A stretch of 64,000 bases of DNA from UBA10438 sp044238605 (GTDB taxonomy: Bacteria; Bacteroidota; Ignavibacteria; Kapaibacteriales; Kapaibacteriaceae). The stretch is from contig JBIICY010000006.1 of the NCBI GenBank assembly GCA_044238605.1, positions 1 through 64,000 of the forward strand, read 5' to 3'. The translations under genes were made by a program, and so were the position numbers. Positions within the stretch are counted from its first letter, which is position 1, and the number at the start of each line of letters is the position of its first letter. The notes under the pieces are model-generated. The model made no database searches and was not told the DNA's origin. It saw nothing but the letters and a program-made list of their open reading frames with translations. Positions 1-8,928 of the stretch are shown one piece after another.

Positions 1-3000
1 CACCTGTTTGTGTGATCGTGCTGTTTACTGTCGTTGCGCCGTTAAGCGTTGAAGTACCAGCAACAGTGAGGTTGCCACCAAGTGTTGTGTTGCCCGTTAC
101 ACCAAGCGTGCTGCCAAGCGTCGTTGCGCCCGTTACTCCAAGTGTTCCTGCAATCGCAGTATTGCCGTTAGTTACATCTACTGTGAACTTGTTTGTGCCA
201 ACCGTGAAGTTCGCACCAGCAACATCAAGGCCGTTGTTCGCGTCCACATTGCCAGCAAACGTAACCTGGTTACCAGCACCTATCTGTGTGATCGTGCTGT
301 TTACAGTTGTGGCTCCGTTAAGCGTTGAAGTGCCAGCTACAGTCAAGTTGCCGCCAACTGAAGTGTTACCAGCTACTCCAAGTGTGCCTGCTACAGTAGT
401 GTTGCCGTTTATTACATCAACGATAAACTTGTTTGTACCAACCGTAAGGTTCGCACCCGCAACATCAAGTCCATTATTGGCATCGACATTACCGCTGAAT
501 ATTACCTGCCCACCACCGGTTTGGGTGATGGTATTGGCGATCGTAGTTGCACCCGATACTGAAAGCGTAGATCCAAGATTTGTTGCACCGGCAACATTCA
601 AAGTGCCTGCAATCGCCGTATTGCCGTTCGTCACATCTACTGTGAACTTATTTGTACCAACCGTAAGGTTTGCACCGGCTACATCAAGGCCGTTGTTAGC
701 ATCGACATTGCCAGCAAACGTCACCTGATTACCAGAACCCGTTTGCGTGATTGTACTGTTAACTGTTGTGGCGCCGTTGAGTGTGGATGTACCCGCAACA
801 GTCAATGTATTGTTTAGTGCAGTCGCACCTGCTACTGTGAGTGTAGAATTAAGAGTTGTTGCACCAGTTACGCCTAGTGTCCCAGCAACCAACGTATTGC
901 CGTTGGTAACATCAACAGTAAATCTGTTTCCACCAACAGTCAGATTGCCACCAGCAACATCAACGCCTCCATTTGCATCAAGATTGCCTGCTAGTGTAAC
1001 CTGATTAGCCCCGTTCTGCGTGATTTTGCCGTCCTTCTCTATAGTTAGACGGGTTGTGCCATTGGTTTCAAATCCAACATCAAAGTTGTCATTCGATCCC
1101 ATTGTCTTCGTACCGCCTGTAGTGTTGCCATCAAGGAGCCACACATCGTCATTGAGCAGGATTGCTGCAGTTGAACGGCGAACTGAACCGCTTGCAACGT
1201 CAATAGAGAGGATTTCATCAGGAGCCGCTCCCACAGGTAGGCTAGTCATCTTGATCGACGAGTTGGAAAGCGTTGTGGCGCCGCCAATTGCCACCGTACC
1301 TACAGACTGTGTCAGGTTTCCGTTAAGCGTCGTTGAACCTGTAACTGTCGCTGCGCCCACAACGTCTATTCCACTGTTGGCATCAACATTGCCACCAAAT
1401 GTTACTTGAGCAGTTCCAGTCTGTGTAACTGCTCCGGCAAGAGTTGTCAATCCAACCACATCAAGTCCGTTGCCTGCGTCAACATTACCAGAGAAAGCTA
1501 CTTGGCCTCCACCTGTCTGAGTTACTGTGTTAGCAACTGTCGTAGCACCGGCAAAACTTACTGCACCATTTGTCTGGGTAAGTGCACCGTTTACAGTGGT
1601 ATTTCCAGTAACGTTCGTTGTTCCGTTGAGTGCGATTGTCCCGCCGGTTCCTGCGTTGATCTGAGCACCGTAAGACGTTGCATTGCCATCAAGCACAAGG
1701 ATGTTGGCATTACCACTATTGGTTGTAAAGCTGAGATCATTGTTGCCAATGTTGACAAATCGGTTTGAAGTCATCGTGCTGCCTGTGTTCGTCTTTGAAC
1801 CCAAGCGCACCTTTGATGTTCCACCGACTTCGTTATAGGTAAGACCTTCGTCGGCATCAATGAGATTCGTAATTGAAGTTTTTGTTACCTGATTTGAACC
1901 ATTCAACATCATTACGTCGACGCCCACAGCAGAGTTGATGCCGTTCATCGTGACGAAACCGCCACCACTTACATTGATCGTGACGTTATCACCGGAACCG
2001 TCACCCATTGTGACGGAGCCCTTCAGAGAGGTGTTGTTATTTACTGTTAGTGTTGAAGCCAAGGTTGTTGCACCTGTCACACCTAGGGTTCCACCAAGTG
2101 TCGTATTCCCTGTAACAGCGAGAGTTCCTGCTACAGCTGTATTTCCAGATGTTGCATCTACCGTGAATTTGTTAACGTCTACTGCGAAATTGCCAACAAC
2201 ATCCAAGTCCCCACCGATTTCCGTGCTACCTGACAACTGAACAAATCCACCACCGTTCTGAACGATTGGTCCTTCCAAGACAATGCCGGTTGGTGTTAGC
2301 GTCAACATTGTAAAGTCTGTTCCAAGCAAATCCGACGAACTCAAGTTCAAACTTGAATTATCAATCGCGAGTGTGTTCTCGATCGAAGCGTTTTCAAAAG
2401 ACAACGATACTGCTGAAGAGCTCATCACCTGGCGTGTACCAGATGCACTGCCGATCGTGTATGACAGGTTTGAGCCAGTACCAACAATTTCACCGTTTAA
2501 TCTAATCTTACCAGATCCTGCAGCGTTGATTGTAGCCCCATAATTTGTCGTTCCACCGTCAAGCAACAATACATTAGAGCTTCCACCATTAACAGTGAAT
2601 GTAAGATCTTGGTCGTTAAGATTTACAAAACGTGGCGCAGTGAGAGCTGAAACAGTAGGCGATGTGCTGCCCAATCGCACTTTACCTGATCCTGCCTCAT
2701 CATACGTCAACCCCTGATCTGCTCCGATCAATGATGTAAGGGGCGTCCGGGTAACAGTATTTGCGTTGTCAACCATGAGGAGGTCAACGCCGGCTGCCGT
2801 GTTGAGTCCGTTGAGCTTGAGTGTGCTTGATGAAACATCTACCACAACTGCTTCGCCACCGTTTCCTACATTCACAGCACCATTGAGGTTCGTTGTACCT
2901 GTTACGGTTGCACTGCCCGTAACTGAGAAGTTGCCATTTGTTGAGAGTGTATTGCCAGCGCCTGGATTGAGTTGGATGTTGCCCGAGCGGCTCAACAAAC

Positions 3001-6000
3001 CTGTTCCGTTATCGCTCAAGCTGGCATCTACGATGTTGTTACCACCAACGCCCCAGCGTGTCATGCGGTCCTGAGTACCTGTGCCTGTGACGATGTTGTT
3101 GATCGTGCGCGTTGCCAGTACACCACCAGCTGTGCTCATCACAAAGTTGTTGCTGGTAGCTGTTGTGCCAAGGTTTGGCATCGATACTGTAGCAGCATTC
3201 ACCGTGACGTTGTCAGCCGATGCATCACCAAGTGTGGTATTACCGTTAACGGTCAGGTTAGATGACAGCGTTGTGTTGCCCGTGACAGCAAGTGTGCTGT
3301 TGACAGCTGTTGCACCTGCGATCGTTGTGGCGCCGCCGATTGTGACTGTTCCGGATGACTGAACAAGGTTGCCTGTAACGGTCGTGTTGCCGTTGAGATT
3401 CGATGCACCTTGTACATCAAGCCCGTTGTTCGCATCAACATTGCCGCTAAACGTTACTTGTCCGCCACCGTTCTGCGTTACTGTTCCCGTGATCGCTGTG
3501 TTACCAACGATTGTTGTTGGACCAGTTACGTTTGTTGTTCCATTGAGGTTGATTGCACCCGTGCCCCCTGCATTGATCGTTGCGCCGTAGTTCGCAGCGG
3601 CACCATCAAGAAGGAGTACGTTGTTAAGACCACCGTTCGTGGTAAAGGCAAGATCAAAATTGCCCATGTTCACGTTGCGGTTGGCCGTCATTGTTGATGC
3701 TGTTGTAGTTGTAGATCCAAGACGGATCTTACCACTTGCACCTTCGTCATACGTAATGCCATTGTCTGCAGCAATCAGATTGTTGATCGCTGTCTTTGAG
3801 ACGATGTCGTTGTTATCGATAACGAGAAGTGATGTGCCGTTTGCATTTGGCAGACCCGATACCTTAAGGGCTCCAGCACCACCGCTTACGTCGATCGTTA
3901 CGTTGTCATTTGTTCCATTGCCCATCGTAACGCTGCCGTTCATTGTTGCGTTACCCGACACTGCGAGTGTGCCGCCAACAACGGTGTTACCAGTTGCCAC
4001 ACCGACACTAAATGCTGCGCCGCCAACGGTAAGGTTCTGTCCAGTTACATCAAGACCATTTGTAGCGTCTACGTTGCCGTTGAACGTTACCTGATTGCTC
4101 AGGCCGTTCTGCGTGATTGCACCAGTGATGGTTGTTGCACCAACAACTGTTGTCTGACCCGTAATGTTTGTGCGTCCGGTGAGGTCGATAGCACCTGTAC
4201 CGTTTGCGTTTACTGCAACGCCGTAATTGGTTGCATCGCCGTTCATCACGACAAGGTTTGCCGTACCGTTGCTGGTTGTGAACGTAAGGTCGCTTACGCC
4301 AAGGTTTACGAATCTGTTACCCGTAAGTGGCGAAAGAAGATTTGTCGTAGCACCAAGACGCACCCGAGCAGATCCTGCTTCGTTGTACGTTAGGCCATTA
4401 TCAGCATCAATCAATGTTGTGATCGGCGAACGAGAGACAACGTTGCCTGCCCCTACCATCATCACGTCTGTGCCAACTGTTGTTGGGAGGCCAGCCACTG
4501 TAAGAGCTCCACCAACGCCGCTAACATCCATGGCAACAACATCACCATTTCCGTTGCCCATCGTTGTATTGCCAGAAAGCGTGGTATTGCCAGCTACTGC
4601 GAGTGAGTTGCTTAATGTGGCCGCACCTGTTACACCAAGTGTGCCAGCGATCGATGTGTTACCTGTACCTGGTGCAACGGTAAAGTTTGTTCCACCTACC
4701 GTCAGGTTAGCACCTGTTACGTCGAGTCCGTTCGTAGCGTCTACATTTCCTGCAAACGATACCTGGTTTGTTGAGCCTGTCTGAACGAGCGTTCCAGCAA
4801 CAGATACAGCACCGTTTACATCTACACCGTTATTGGCATCGATGTTACCAGCAAACGTTACCTGGTTTGTTGAGCCAGTCTGTGTAAATGTGTTGGCAAC
4901 TGTTGTTGCACCGTTCAGCGTTACTGCGCCGCTTTGTTGTGTAAGCGGACCCACAACGCGCGTTGTTCCGTTGAGTTCGATGTTACCCGTGCCAGCAGAA
5001 CGCAGTGTTGCACCAAAGTTCGCTGCATCGCCGTTCAACCAAAGAATGTTAGCAAGACCACCATTCGTTGTGAAGTAGAGGTCGTTGTTGCCTTGGTTGA
5101 TGTAGCGGTCCGAAGTAAGGGGCGACCCAAACGTTGTTGTGGAACCCAGGCGGACACGTCCGCTGCTTGCTTCGTTATATGTAATGCCATTGTCGGCATC
5201 GATCAGGGCTGTGATTGGCTGACGTGACACAGTGTTTGTACCGTTGATCATCACGACGTCTGTACCAGCGATCGTTGGTAGGCCATTTACTCGCAGTGTG
5301 CCTGCACCACCACTTACGTCGATCGTTACGTTATCGCCTGTACCGTTGCCCATCGTAACACTGCCGTTCATTGTAGCATTACCTGCTACCGTGAGCGTGT
5401 TATTCAGCGTCGTCGCACCAGCAACCGTCATTGTTCCGTTTGTGTTCACATTGCCGTTACCAACAGCCACTGTGAAGTTTGCTCCACCTACAGTCAGGTT
5501 TCCACCTGTAACGTCAACACCATTGTTGGCATCAACATTGCCGCTAAACGTTACCTGTGCTCCACCATTCTGCGTGAGAGTGCTACCGAGTGTGGTTGCA
5601 CCCGTTACACCGAGTGTGCCCCCTACAGTTGCATTACCTGCAACAGCAAGGTTTGTTCCAACCGACGCAGTATTTGTTGTTGTAAGCGTATTGAATGTGA
5701 CGTTGCTTGTTGTGGCAATGTCCTGCGGAGTGGAAAGTTTAACTGTTCCAGCACCGTTCGTTACGATCACTTGATTCGTAGTACCAGTGAGGGTTGCTGC
5801 AACAGGTGCGCCAGCGGCATTGCCGATCAGGATCTGTCCGTTACCCATCGGAACTGTTTCGAGCTGACCGTTTGCATTCGTACGTACACCTGCATTTGGA
5901 CCCAAGGCCGTGGCAGATGTAGTAAATGTTGCTGTAGATACTTCGAGATCGCCGTTAACCTTGCGAGTAACAACTCCAGATGAACTTGCACCTGTTGCCA

Positions 6001-8023
6001 CGTTTGCAATCTTGATCGTAGCACCGTTTATCGTAACTACATCGCCAGCATTATCGCCGAGGGTAGCGTTACCATTTGCAGTAAGGTTACCTGTGATCGC
6101 GGCGTTGTTATTTACCGTCAAATTGCCAGTTGAAGAAGCAAGGATGTTGCTGTTTGGCACCCAAGTGCTTGTTGCAGCGTCCCAGCGAAGCGTCTGATCG
6201 TTTGCTGTACCCGGGCTTGTCGTAGATGCGATAACAATGTTCGGGCTGTTATAGGTAATGCTGATACCTGTACCGGCAACAAAGCTACCAACGGCCGGCG
6301 CAGTTGTGGCACCAGTACCGATGAACATTTGCCCTGCACCGAGAGCAGGCGCTTCAACTATTCTACCAGCATTCGACCACATGAGACGATTATTCGTCAG
6401 TGCCGTGCCAGAATTTGTACCACCGTTTGCAATCGGGAGAATACCTGAGCCAACGTTGCCAATGTTAAGATTTGTGATCAGCGATCCATCGCGAGCTGGA
6501 AAGCGTCCGAGACCATCCAACACTACAATGTTATTTGCAGCATTGATGTCTGGATCTCCTGCGAGGAAGTCTGCACGGATACCATCTACGATTCGAGCAC
6601 CTGTGGCTGCTGATGTAGAAAGGTTCGGGTTAGGATATGTTCCTGCAAGATCGCCCCCTGCTGGACCCGATGGCGGCAGCGTTGTTGGGATGGTCCCAGG
6701 TGCAAGGTCTTGCGCAGTGATTGTTGAGTCTTGAACCTTCTGTGAGTTTACTGCGCCGTCTGCGATCTTCGGATTGGTTACTGAACCATCAAGCAGCTTT
6801 GCCGTTGTAACGGCTCCGTTGATGATCTTATCTGTCGTAACAGCGTTAATCCGGATCGATGGATTTGGGAACGTACCTGTGAGGTCGCCACCTGCGGCTA
6901 CGATGTACGGGAAGTTTGAGATCGGCTGTACGCTGATGAGCGAAATACGACCCTTGCTATCAACCGTGATTCGTGGGATGTTGAGTTCATCACCGTATGT
7001 GCCGGCTACAACACCTGTTGGACCAAGCTTTGTGGTTGTGATTGCGTTGTCGGCAACCTTGCCAGTTGTTACAGCGCCATCAGCCAACTTGAACGACGTA
7101 ACTGCGTTGTCACCAAGTTTATTTGTTGTCACCGCACCATCAGCAAGCTTTGGCGATGTAACTGCACCAAGGGCAATCGACGGATTTGGATACAGCCCTG
7201 TTAGATCTCCACCCGCTGGTCCGTTTGGTGGGAGCGATGTTGGGATGAGACCAGGAGCGAGCTTGTCAGCTGTGATAGCCCCGTTAACAACCTTCGTGTT
7301 TGTTACGGAGTTGTCGCCAAGTTTACCTGTTGTTACTGCGCCATCCGCAAGCTTATCTGTAGTGATTGCGCCGTCACGAACATCAATTGATGTGTTTGGT
7401 CCAGTTGGGTTAACAATGTCGATCGTGTTCTGAGGGCTGGTCAGACTTGTAATGCCCTGAACGGTGATTGTAGACTCAATAAATATGGAGTCGCCATCGC
7501 GTGTAACAGCAACGCCGTTACGTCCGCTGATCACAAGGTCTCCCTGGCCGCCGTTCAGACTACGGACAACGCCAAGAGCATTTGTGTCAACACGTCCAGC
7601 TGTTTCAGCGCGCTCTGCTCGGACAGCATACGGCACAACAGCCATACGCGTACGTGGGAACGGCGGCTGTCCGGCAATTGCTGCTTCAAGGTATACCTGG
7701 GTGTTGAAGAAGTCAACAGTGCCCAAAGGAACAACTGCTCCGAGGTATACATTAAAGAGCCCCTTCACAACCTGCGTTTGCTGCGTTTCTTCCCAAAGGA
7801 GATTGCCGCCTACCGGGGCATCATACAAACGCAGAACGAGGCCGTATTGACCATCGTTCAGTGGTTGTCCATTAGGAAGCGTCAGTAACCCCTGATAGGA
7901 TATCTGACGCTCGATCTGCGCAAAAGCCACAGATGAAAATGCCGCTAGTGTGCCGAGCGCAATAATTGCGACTAGGCTAGAGCGTAGGAAACGGTTCATG
8001 TGTCTGACCATGAAAGTGTTCAT
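1..8023 (-). CDS. Giant tail-fibre-like repeat protein (3' end beyond window)
   Basis: The minus-strand frame is open from an ATG at 8023 to the left edge (at least 2,674 codons), so the C-terminus is missing. In-frame ATGs at 8011 and 7999 are also possible; the last gives the tidiest signal peptide (MNRFLRSS..., ending near AFAQ). Order: signal peptide; an ISYQGLL-type N-terminal domain (to about residue 130) resembling bacterial tail-fibre-domain proteins; a stretch of LADGAVTT-type repeats interrupted by three GGDLTG.(Y/F)PNP motifs (to about residue 505); then about 2,100 residues of Gly/Thr/Asn/Val-rich repeats such as GNVDANNGLDV and NYGATINAGGTG. It lies 5 bp after a short T9SS-tailed gene and is paralogous over its first ~500 residues to the gene at 8929-11034. 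A very long surface fibre or beta-helical adhesin is likely; an S74-type chaperone domain at the unseen C-terminus is possible. Function is inferred. Confidence 0.85.
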   Translation of the reverse strand, partial: MNTFMVRHMNRFLRSSLVAIIALGTLAAFSSVAFAQIERQISYQGLLTLPNGQPLNDGQYGLVLRLYDAPVGGNLLWEETQQTQVVKGLFNVYLGAVVPLGTVDFFNTQVYLEAAIAGQPPFPRTRMAVVPYAVRAERAETAGRVDTNALGVVRSLNGGQGDLVISGRNGVAVTRDGDSIFIESTITVQGITSLTSPQNTIDIVNPTGPNTSIDVRDGAITTDKLADGAVTTGKLGDNSVTNTKVVNGAITADKLAPGLIPTSLPPNGPAGGDLTGLYPNPSIALGAVTSPKLADGAVTTNKLGDNAVTSFKLADGAVTTGKVADNAITTTKLGPTGVVAGTYGDELNIPRITVDSKGRISLISVQPISNFPYIVAAGGDLTGTFPNPSIRINAVTTDKIINGAVTTAKLLDGSVTNPKIADGAVNSQKVQDSTITAQDLAPGTIPTTLPPSGPAGGDLAGTYPNPNLSTSAATGARIVDGIRADFLAGDPDINAANNIVVLDGLGRFPARDGSLITNLNIGNVGSGILPIANGGTNSGTALTNNRLMWSNAGRIVEAPALGAGQMFIGTGATTAPAVGSFVAGTGISITYNSPNIVIASTTSPGTANDQTLRWDAATSTWVPNSNILASSTGNLTVNNNAAITGNLTANGNATLGDNAGDVVTINGATIKIANVATGASSSGVVTRKVNGDLEVSTATFTTSATALGPNAGVRTNANGQLETVPMGNGQILIGNAAGAPVAATLTGTTNQVIVTNGAGTVKLSTPQDIATTSNVTFNTLTTTNTASVGTNLAVAGNATVGGTLGVTGATTLGSTLTQNGGAQVTFSGNVDANNGVDVTGGNLTVGGANFTVAVGNGNVNTNGTMTVAGATTLNNTLTVAGNATMNGSVTMGNGTGDNVTIDVSGGAGTLRVNGLPTIAGTDVVMINGTNTVSRQPITALIDADNGITYNEASSGRVRLGSTTTFGSPLTSDRYINQGNNDLYFTTNGGLANILWLNGDAANFGATLRSAGTGNIELNGTTRVVGPLTQQSGAVTLNGATTVANTFTQTGSTNQVTFAGNIDANNGVDVNGAVSVAGTLVQTGSTNQVSFAGNVDATNGLDVTGANLTVGGTNFTVAPGTGNTSIAGTLGVTGAATLSNSLAVAGNTTLSGNTTMGNGNGDVVAMDVSGVGGALTVAGLPTTVGTDVMMVGAGNVVSRSPITTLIDADNGLTYNEAGSARVRLGATTNLLSPLTGNRFVNLGVSDLTFTTSNGTANLVVMNGDATNYGVAVNANGTGAIDLTGRTNITGQTTVVGATTITGAITQNGLSNQVTFNGNVDATNGLDVTGQNLTVGGAAFSVGVATGNTVVGGTLAVSGNATMNGSVTMGNGTNDNVTIDVSGGAGALKVSGLPNANGTSLLVIDNNDIVSKTAINNLIAADNGITYDEGASGKIRLGSTTTTASTMTANRNVNMGNFDLAFTTNGGLNNVLLLDGAAANYGATINAGGTGAINLNGTTNVTGPTTIVGNTAITGTVTQNGGGQVTFSGNVDANNGLDVQGASNLNGNTTVTGNLVQSSGTVTIGGATTIAGATAVNSTLAVTGNTTLSSNLTVNGNTTLGDASADNVTVNAATVSMPNLGTTATSNNFVMSTAGGVLATRTINNIVTGTGTQDRMTRWGVGGNNIVDASLSDNGTGLLSRSGNIQLNPGAGNTLSTNGNFSVTGSATVTGTTNLNGAVNVGNGGEAVVVDVSSSTLKLNGLNTAAGVDLLMVDNANTVTRTPLTSLIGADQGLTYDEAGSGKVRLGSTSPTVSALTAPRFVNLNDQDLTFTVNGGSSNVLLLDGGTTNYGATINAAGSGKIRLNGEIVGTGSNLSYTIGSASGTRQVMSSSAVSLSFENASIENTLAIDNSSLNLSSSDLLGTDFTMLTLTPTGIVLEGPIVQNGGGFVQLSGSTEIGGDLDVVGNFAVDVNKFTVDATSGNTAVAGTLAVTGNTTLGGTLGVTGATTLASTLTVNNNTSLKGSVTMGDGSGDNVTINVSGGGFVTMNGINSAVGVDVMMLNGSNQVTKTSITNLIDADEGLTYNEVGGTSKVRLGSKTNTGSTMTSNRFVNIGNNDLSFTTNSGNANILVLDGNATSYGAQINAGTGGTIALNGTTNVTGNTTVNGALTQTNGAVSFAGATTVANTVTQTGGGQVAFSGNVDAGNGLDVVGLTTLAGAVTQTGTAQVTFGGNVDANSGIDVVGAATVTGSTTLNGNLTQSVGTVAIGGATTLSNSSIKMTSLPVGAAPDEILSIDVASGSVRRSTAAILLNDDVWLLDGNTTGGTKTMGSNDNFDVGFETNGTTRLTIEKDGKITQNGANQVTLAGNLDANGGVDVAGGNLTVGGNRFTVDVTNGNTLVAGTLGVTGATTLNSTLTVAGATALNNTLTVAGTSTLNGATTVNSTITQTGSGNQVTFAGNVDANNGLDVAGANLTVGTNKFTVDVTNGNTAIAGTLNVAGATNLGSTLSVSGATTIANTITQTGGGQVIFSGNVDANNGLDVAGANLTVGTNKFIVDVINGNTTVAGTLGVAGNTSVGGNLTVAGTSTLNGATTVNSTITQIGAGNQVTFAGNVDANNGLDVAGANFTVGTNKFTVDVTNGNTAIAGTLGVTGATTLGSTLGVTGNTTLGGNLTVAGTSTLNGATTVNSTITQTG
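190..5560 (-). repeat. Internal coding repeats of the giant fibre protein
   Basis: The segment encoding GNVDANNGLDV and close variants occurs about eleven times, near 240, 480, 700, 975, 1375, 1475, 3430, 4065, 4735, 4835 and 5530. A longer module containing NYGATINAGGTG followed by I.LNGTT occurs five times, near 1655, 2525, 3565, 4200 and 4995, together with a conserved LIDADNGLTYNEAGS-type segment. DNA identity between copies is partial, so these are diverged protein modules rather than recent tandem duplications. The phase of the frame never shifts across them. Confidence 0.85.
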
Positions 8024-8028
8024 TTTCG

Positions 8029-8586
8029 TTATCGCGTAATGTTAAAGCTCTGCATGCTGCGGAAGGGAACCCCAGATCCTGTGGTTCCTTCAACTTCATA
8101 CAGATATGTCCCCGACGGCAATGGCGCCCCATACTCATCCACTGCATAGATGGTTACTTCCTGCGAACCGGCAACAGACAAATCTGCATATACGGTCCGA
8201 ACTAGTTCACCTAGCAAATTGTATACCCGAATTTTAACCTCCCCTTCCATAGGGGTGCCAAAACGAATATTTGTGTACAAAGTGAATGGGTTAGGGTAAT
8301 TGCTGATCTCTGCGATCTGGTTGTCTTCTGTTTCTTCGCCAACGCCTACAAGCATCCATACATCTGGAACCCAAAAGCCCTGGTAAACAGTTGTATTATT
8401 TGGCGCAACCTGCGTCGATATCAACGTCTGTCCGATCGTTGATGAAATTGCCGCAGACCCCGGCCCAGCAGGGGCTACAAGGCTCCCGCCCGATCCAATT
8501 ACGGACCAAGAGAGTCTCGGTTGTGCAGTTGCTGGCACGGCAAAGGATATCATGCCGACCATCAACAACGCGTAAAAAAGGCGCAT
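8029..8586 (-). CDS. Short secreted protein with T9SS-type C-terminal sorting domain (copy 1)
   Basis: About 185 residues. The ATG at 8586 is chosen because GGAG lies six bases upstream; an ATG at 8598 is in frame and possible. A signal peptide (MRLFYALLMV... ending ATAQ) is followed by a small module with GGS, STIGQ and GFWVP motifs, then a linker and a ~75-residue tail starting YPNPF and containing VRVYNLLGE-like and PSGTYLYEV motifs, typical of T9SS type A sorting domains. It sits 5 bp upstream of the giant fibre gene, so the two are probably co-translated. The same arrangement recurs at 11088-11642/8929-11034, suggesting a functional pair, for example anchor plus fibre. The family is recognised only by its tail; the role is unknown. 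Confidence 0.8.
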   Translation of the reverse strand: MRLFYALLMVGMISFAVPATAQPRLSWSVIGSGGSLVAPAGPGSAAISSTIGQTLISTQVAPNNTTVYQGFWVPDVWMLVGVGEETEDNQIAEISNYPNPFTLYTNIRFGTPMEGEVKIRVYNLLGELVRTVYADLSVAGSQEVTIYAVDEYGAPLPSGTYLYEVEGTTGSGVPFRSMQSFNITR

Positions 8587-8615
8587 TTGTTGCTCCATAG
8601 TCTTTCGAATCACGT

Positions 8616-8647
8616 ACAACCTACCACTTCCAACGGCATATTCCAAA
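8616..8647 (-). promoter_or_regulatory. Candidate promoter for the short-protein/giant-fibre pair
   Basis: On the minus strand TTTG (8647-8644) is followed after 20 bp by TAGGTTGT (8623-8616), an imperfect match to the Bacteroidota -33 TTTG / -7 TAnnTTTG pattern, about 30 bp before the start codon. Weak evidence, from pattern and position only. Confidence 0.3.
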
Positions 8648-8775
8648 TCAACATCGGTATTTTTTCTTGGTCGATGTGGAAATCTTCTTAGCCGCACTGT
8701 GGAGAATGTGTCAATCACTCAGGTGACAATAATACGTATTACTACGTAAACAACAAAGCACTGCTATTGGGCTGC

Positions 8776-8810
8776 AAAAAAAAATGGCATCCACTCCGTG
8801 GATGCCATTT
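8776..8810 (-). terminator. Intrinsic terminator after the collar-domain fibre gene
   Basis: A perfect 13-bp stem (8782-8794 with 8798-8810, loop TCC) is followed on the minus strand by a run of nine T (8784-8776). It is placed 120 bp after the stop codon at 8929 and separates the two cassettes into independent transcripts. Confidence 0.85.
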
Positions 8811-8879
8811 GACACTATTGTTAAACTGCTTTACGCTTCGCTACGGTCTGAGGTGGGGCAATCCCATTGGGTACCCCCT

Positions 8880-8899
8880 TGTACCTTGTACCCATGTAC
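8880..8899. repeat. Short heptamer repeat (TTGTACC)
   Basis: Two and a half tandem copies of a GTACCTT-type heptamer lie just beside the REP-like palindrome. GTACCTT also occurs as a unit of the array at 12184-12260, so these belong to the same dispersed family of short tandem repeats. Confidence 0.5.
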
Positions 8900-8901
8900 C
8901 T

Positions 8902-8923
8902 GGGCGACCACATAGGGTCGCCC
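8902..8923. repeat. REP-like palindromic element
   Basis: GGGCGACC (8902-8909) pairs with GGTCGCCC (8916-8923) around a short ACATAG loop, followed by CTACGTT that runs into the stop codon of the upstream gene (8929). The form resembles the short GC-rich extragenic palindromes dispersed in many bacterial genomes. Only one copy is visible here, so dispersion is inferred. Confidence 0.55.
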
Positions 8924-8928
8924 CTACG

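Larger units (their letters stand above)
8587..8928. other. Intergenic region between the two fibre cassettes
   Basis: About 340 bp without a gene. It holds a candidate promoter (8616-8647), a near-palindrome around AATACGTATT at 8735-8755, a strong minus-strand terminator hairpin (8776-8810), a few GTACCTT-type heptamers (8880-8899) and a REP-like palindrome (8902-8923). The open plus-strand frame through here has no coding features. Confidence 0.7.

Noticed and set aside
12..7850. A ladder of plus-strand open frames through the first 8 kb
   Set aside because: They all lie in one phase opposite the giant minus-strand gene, have biased Val/Pro/Thr/Ser composition and no signals of their own; the minus strand gives a continuous, homologous, signal-peptide-bearing protein.
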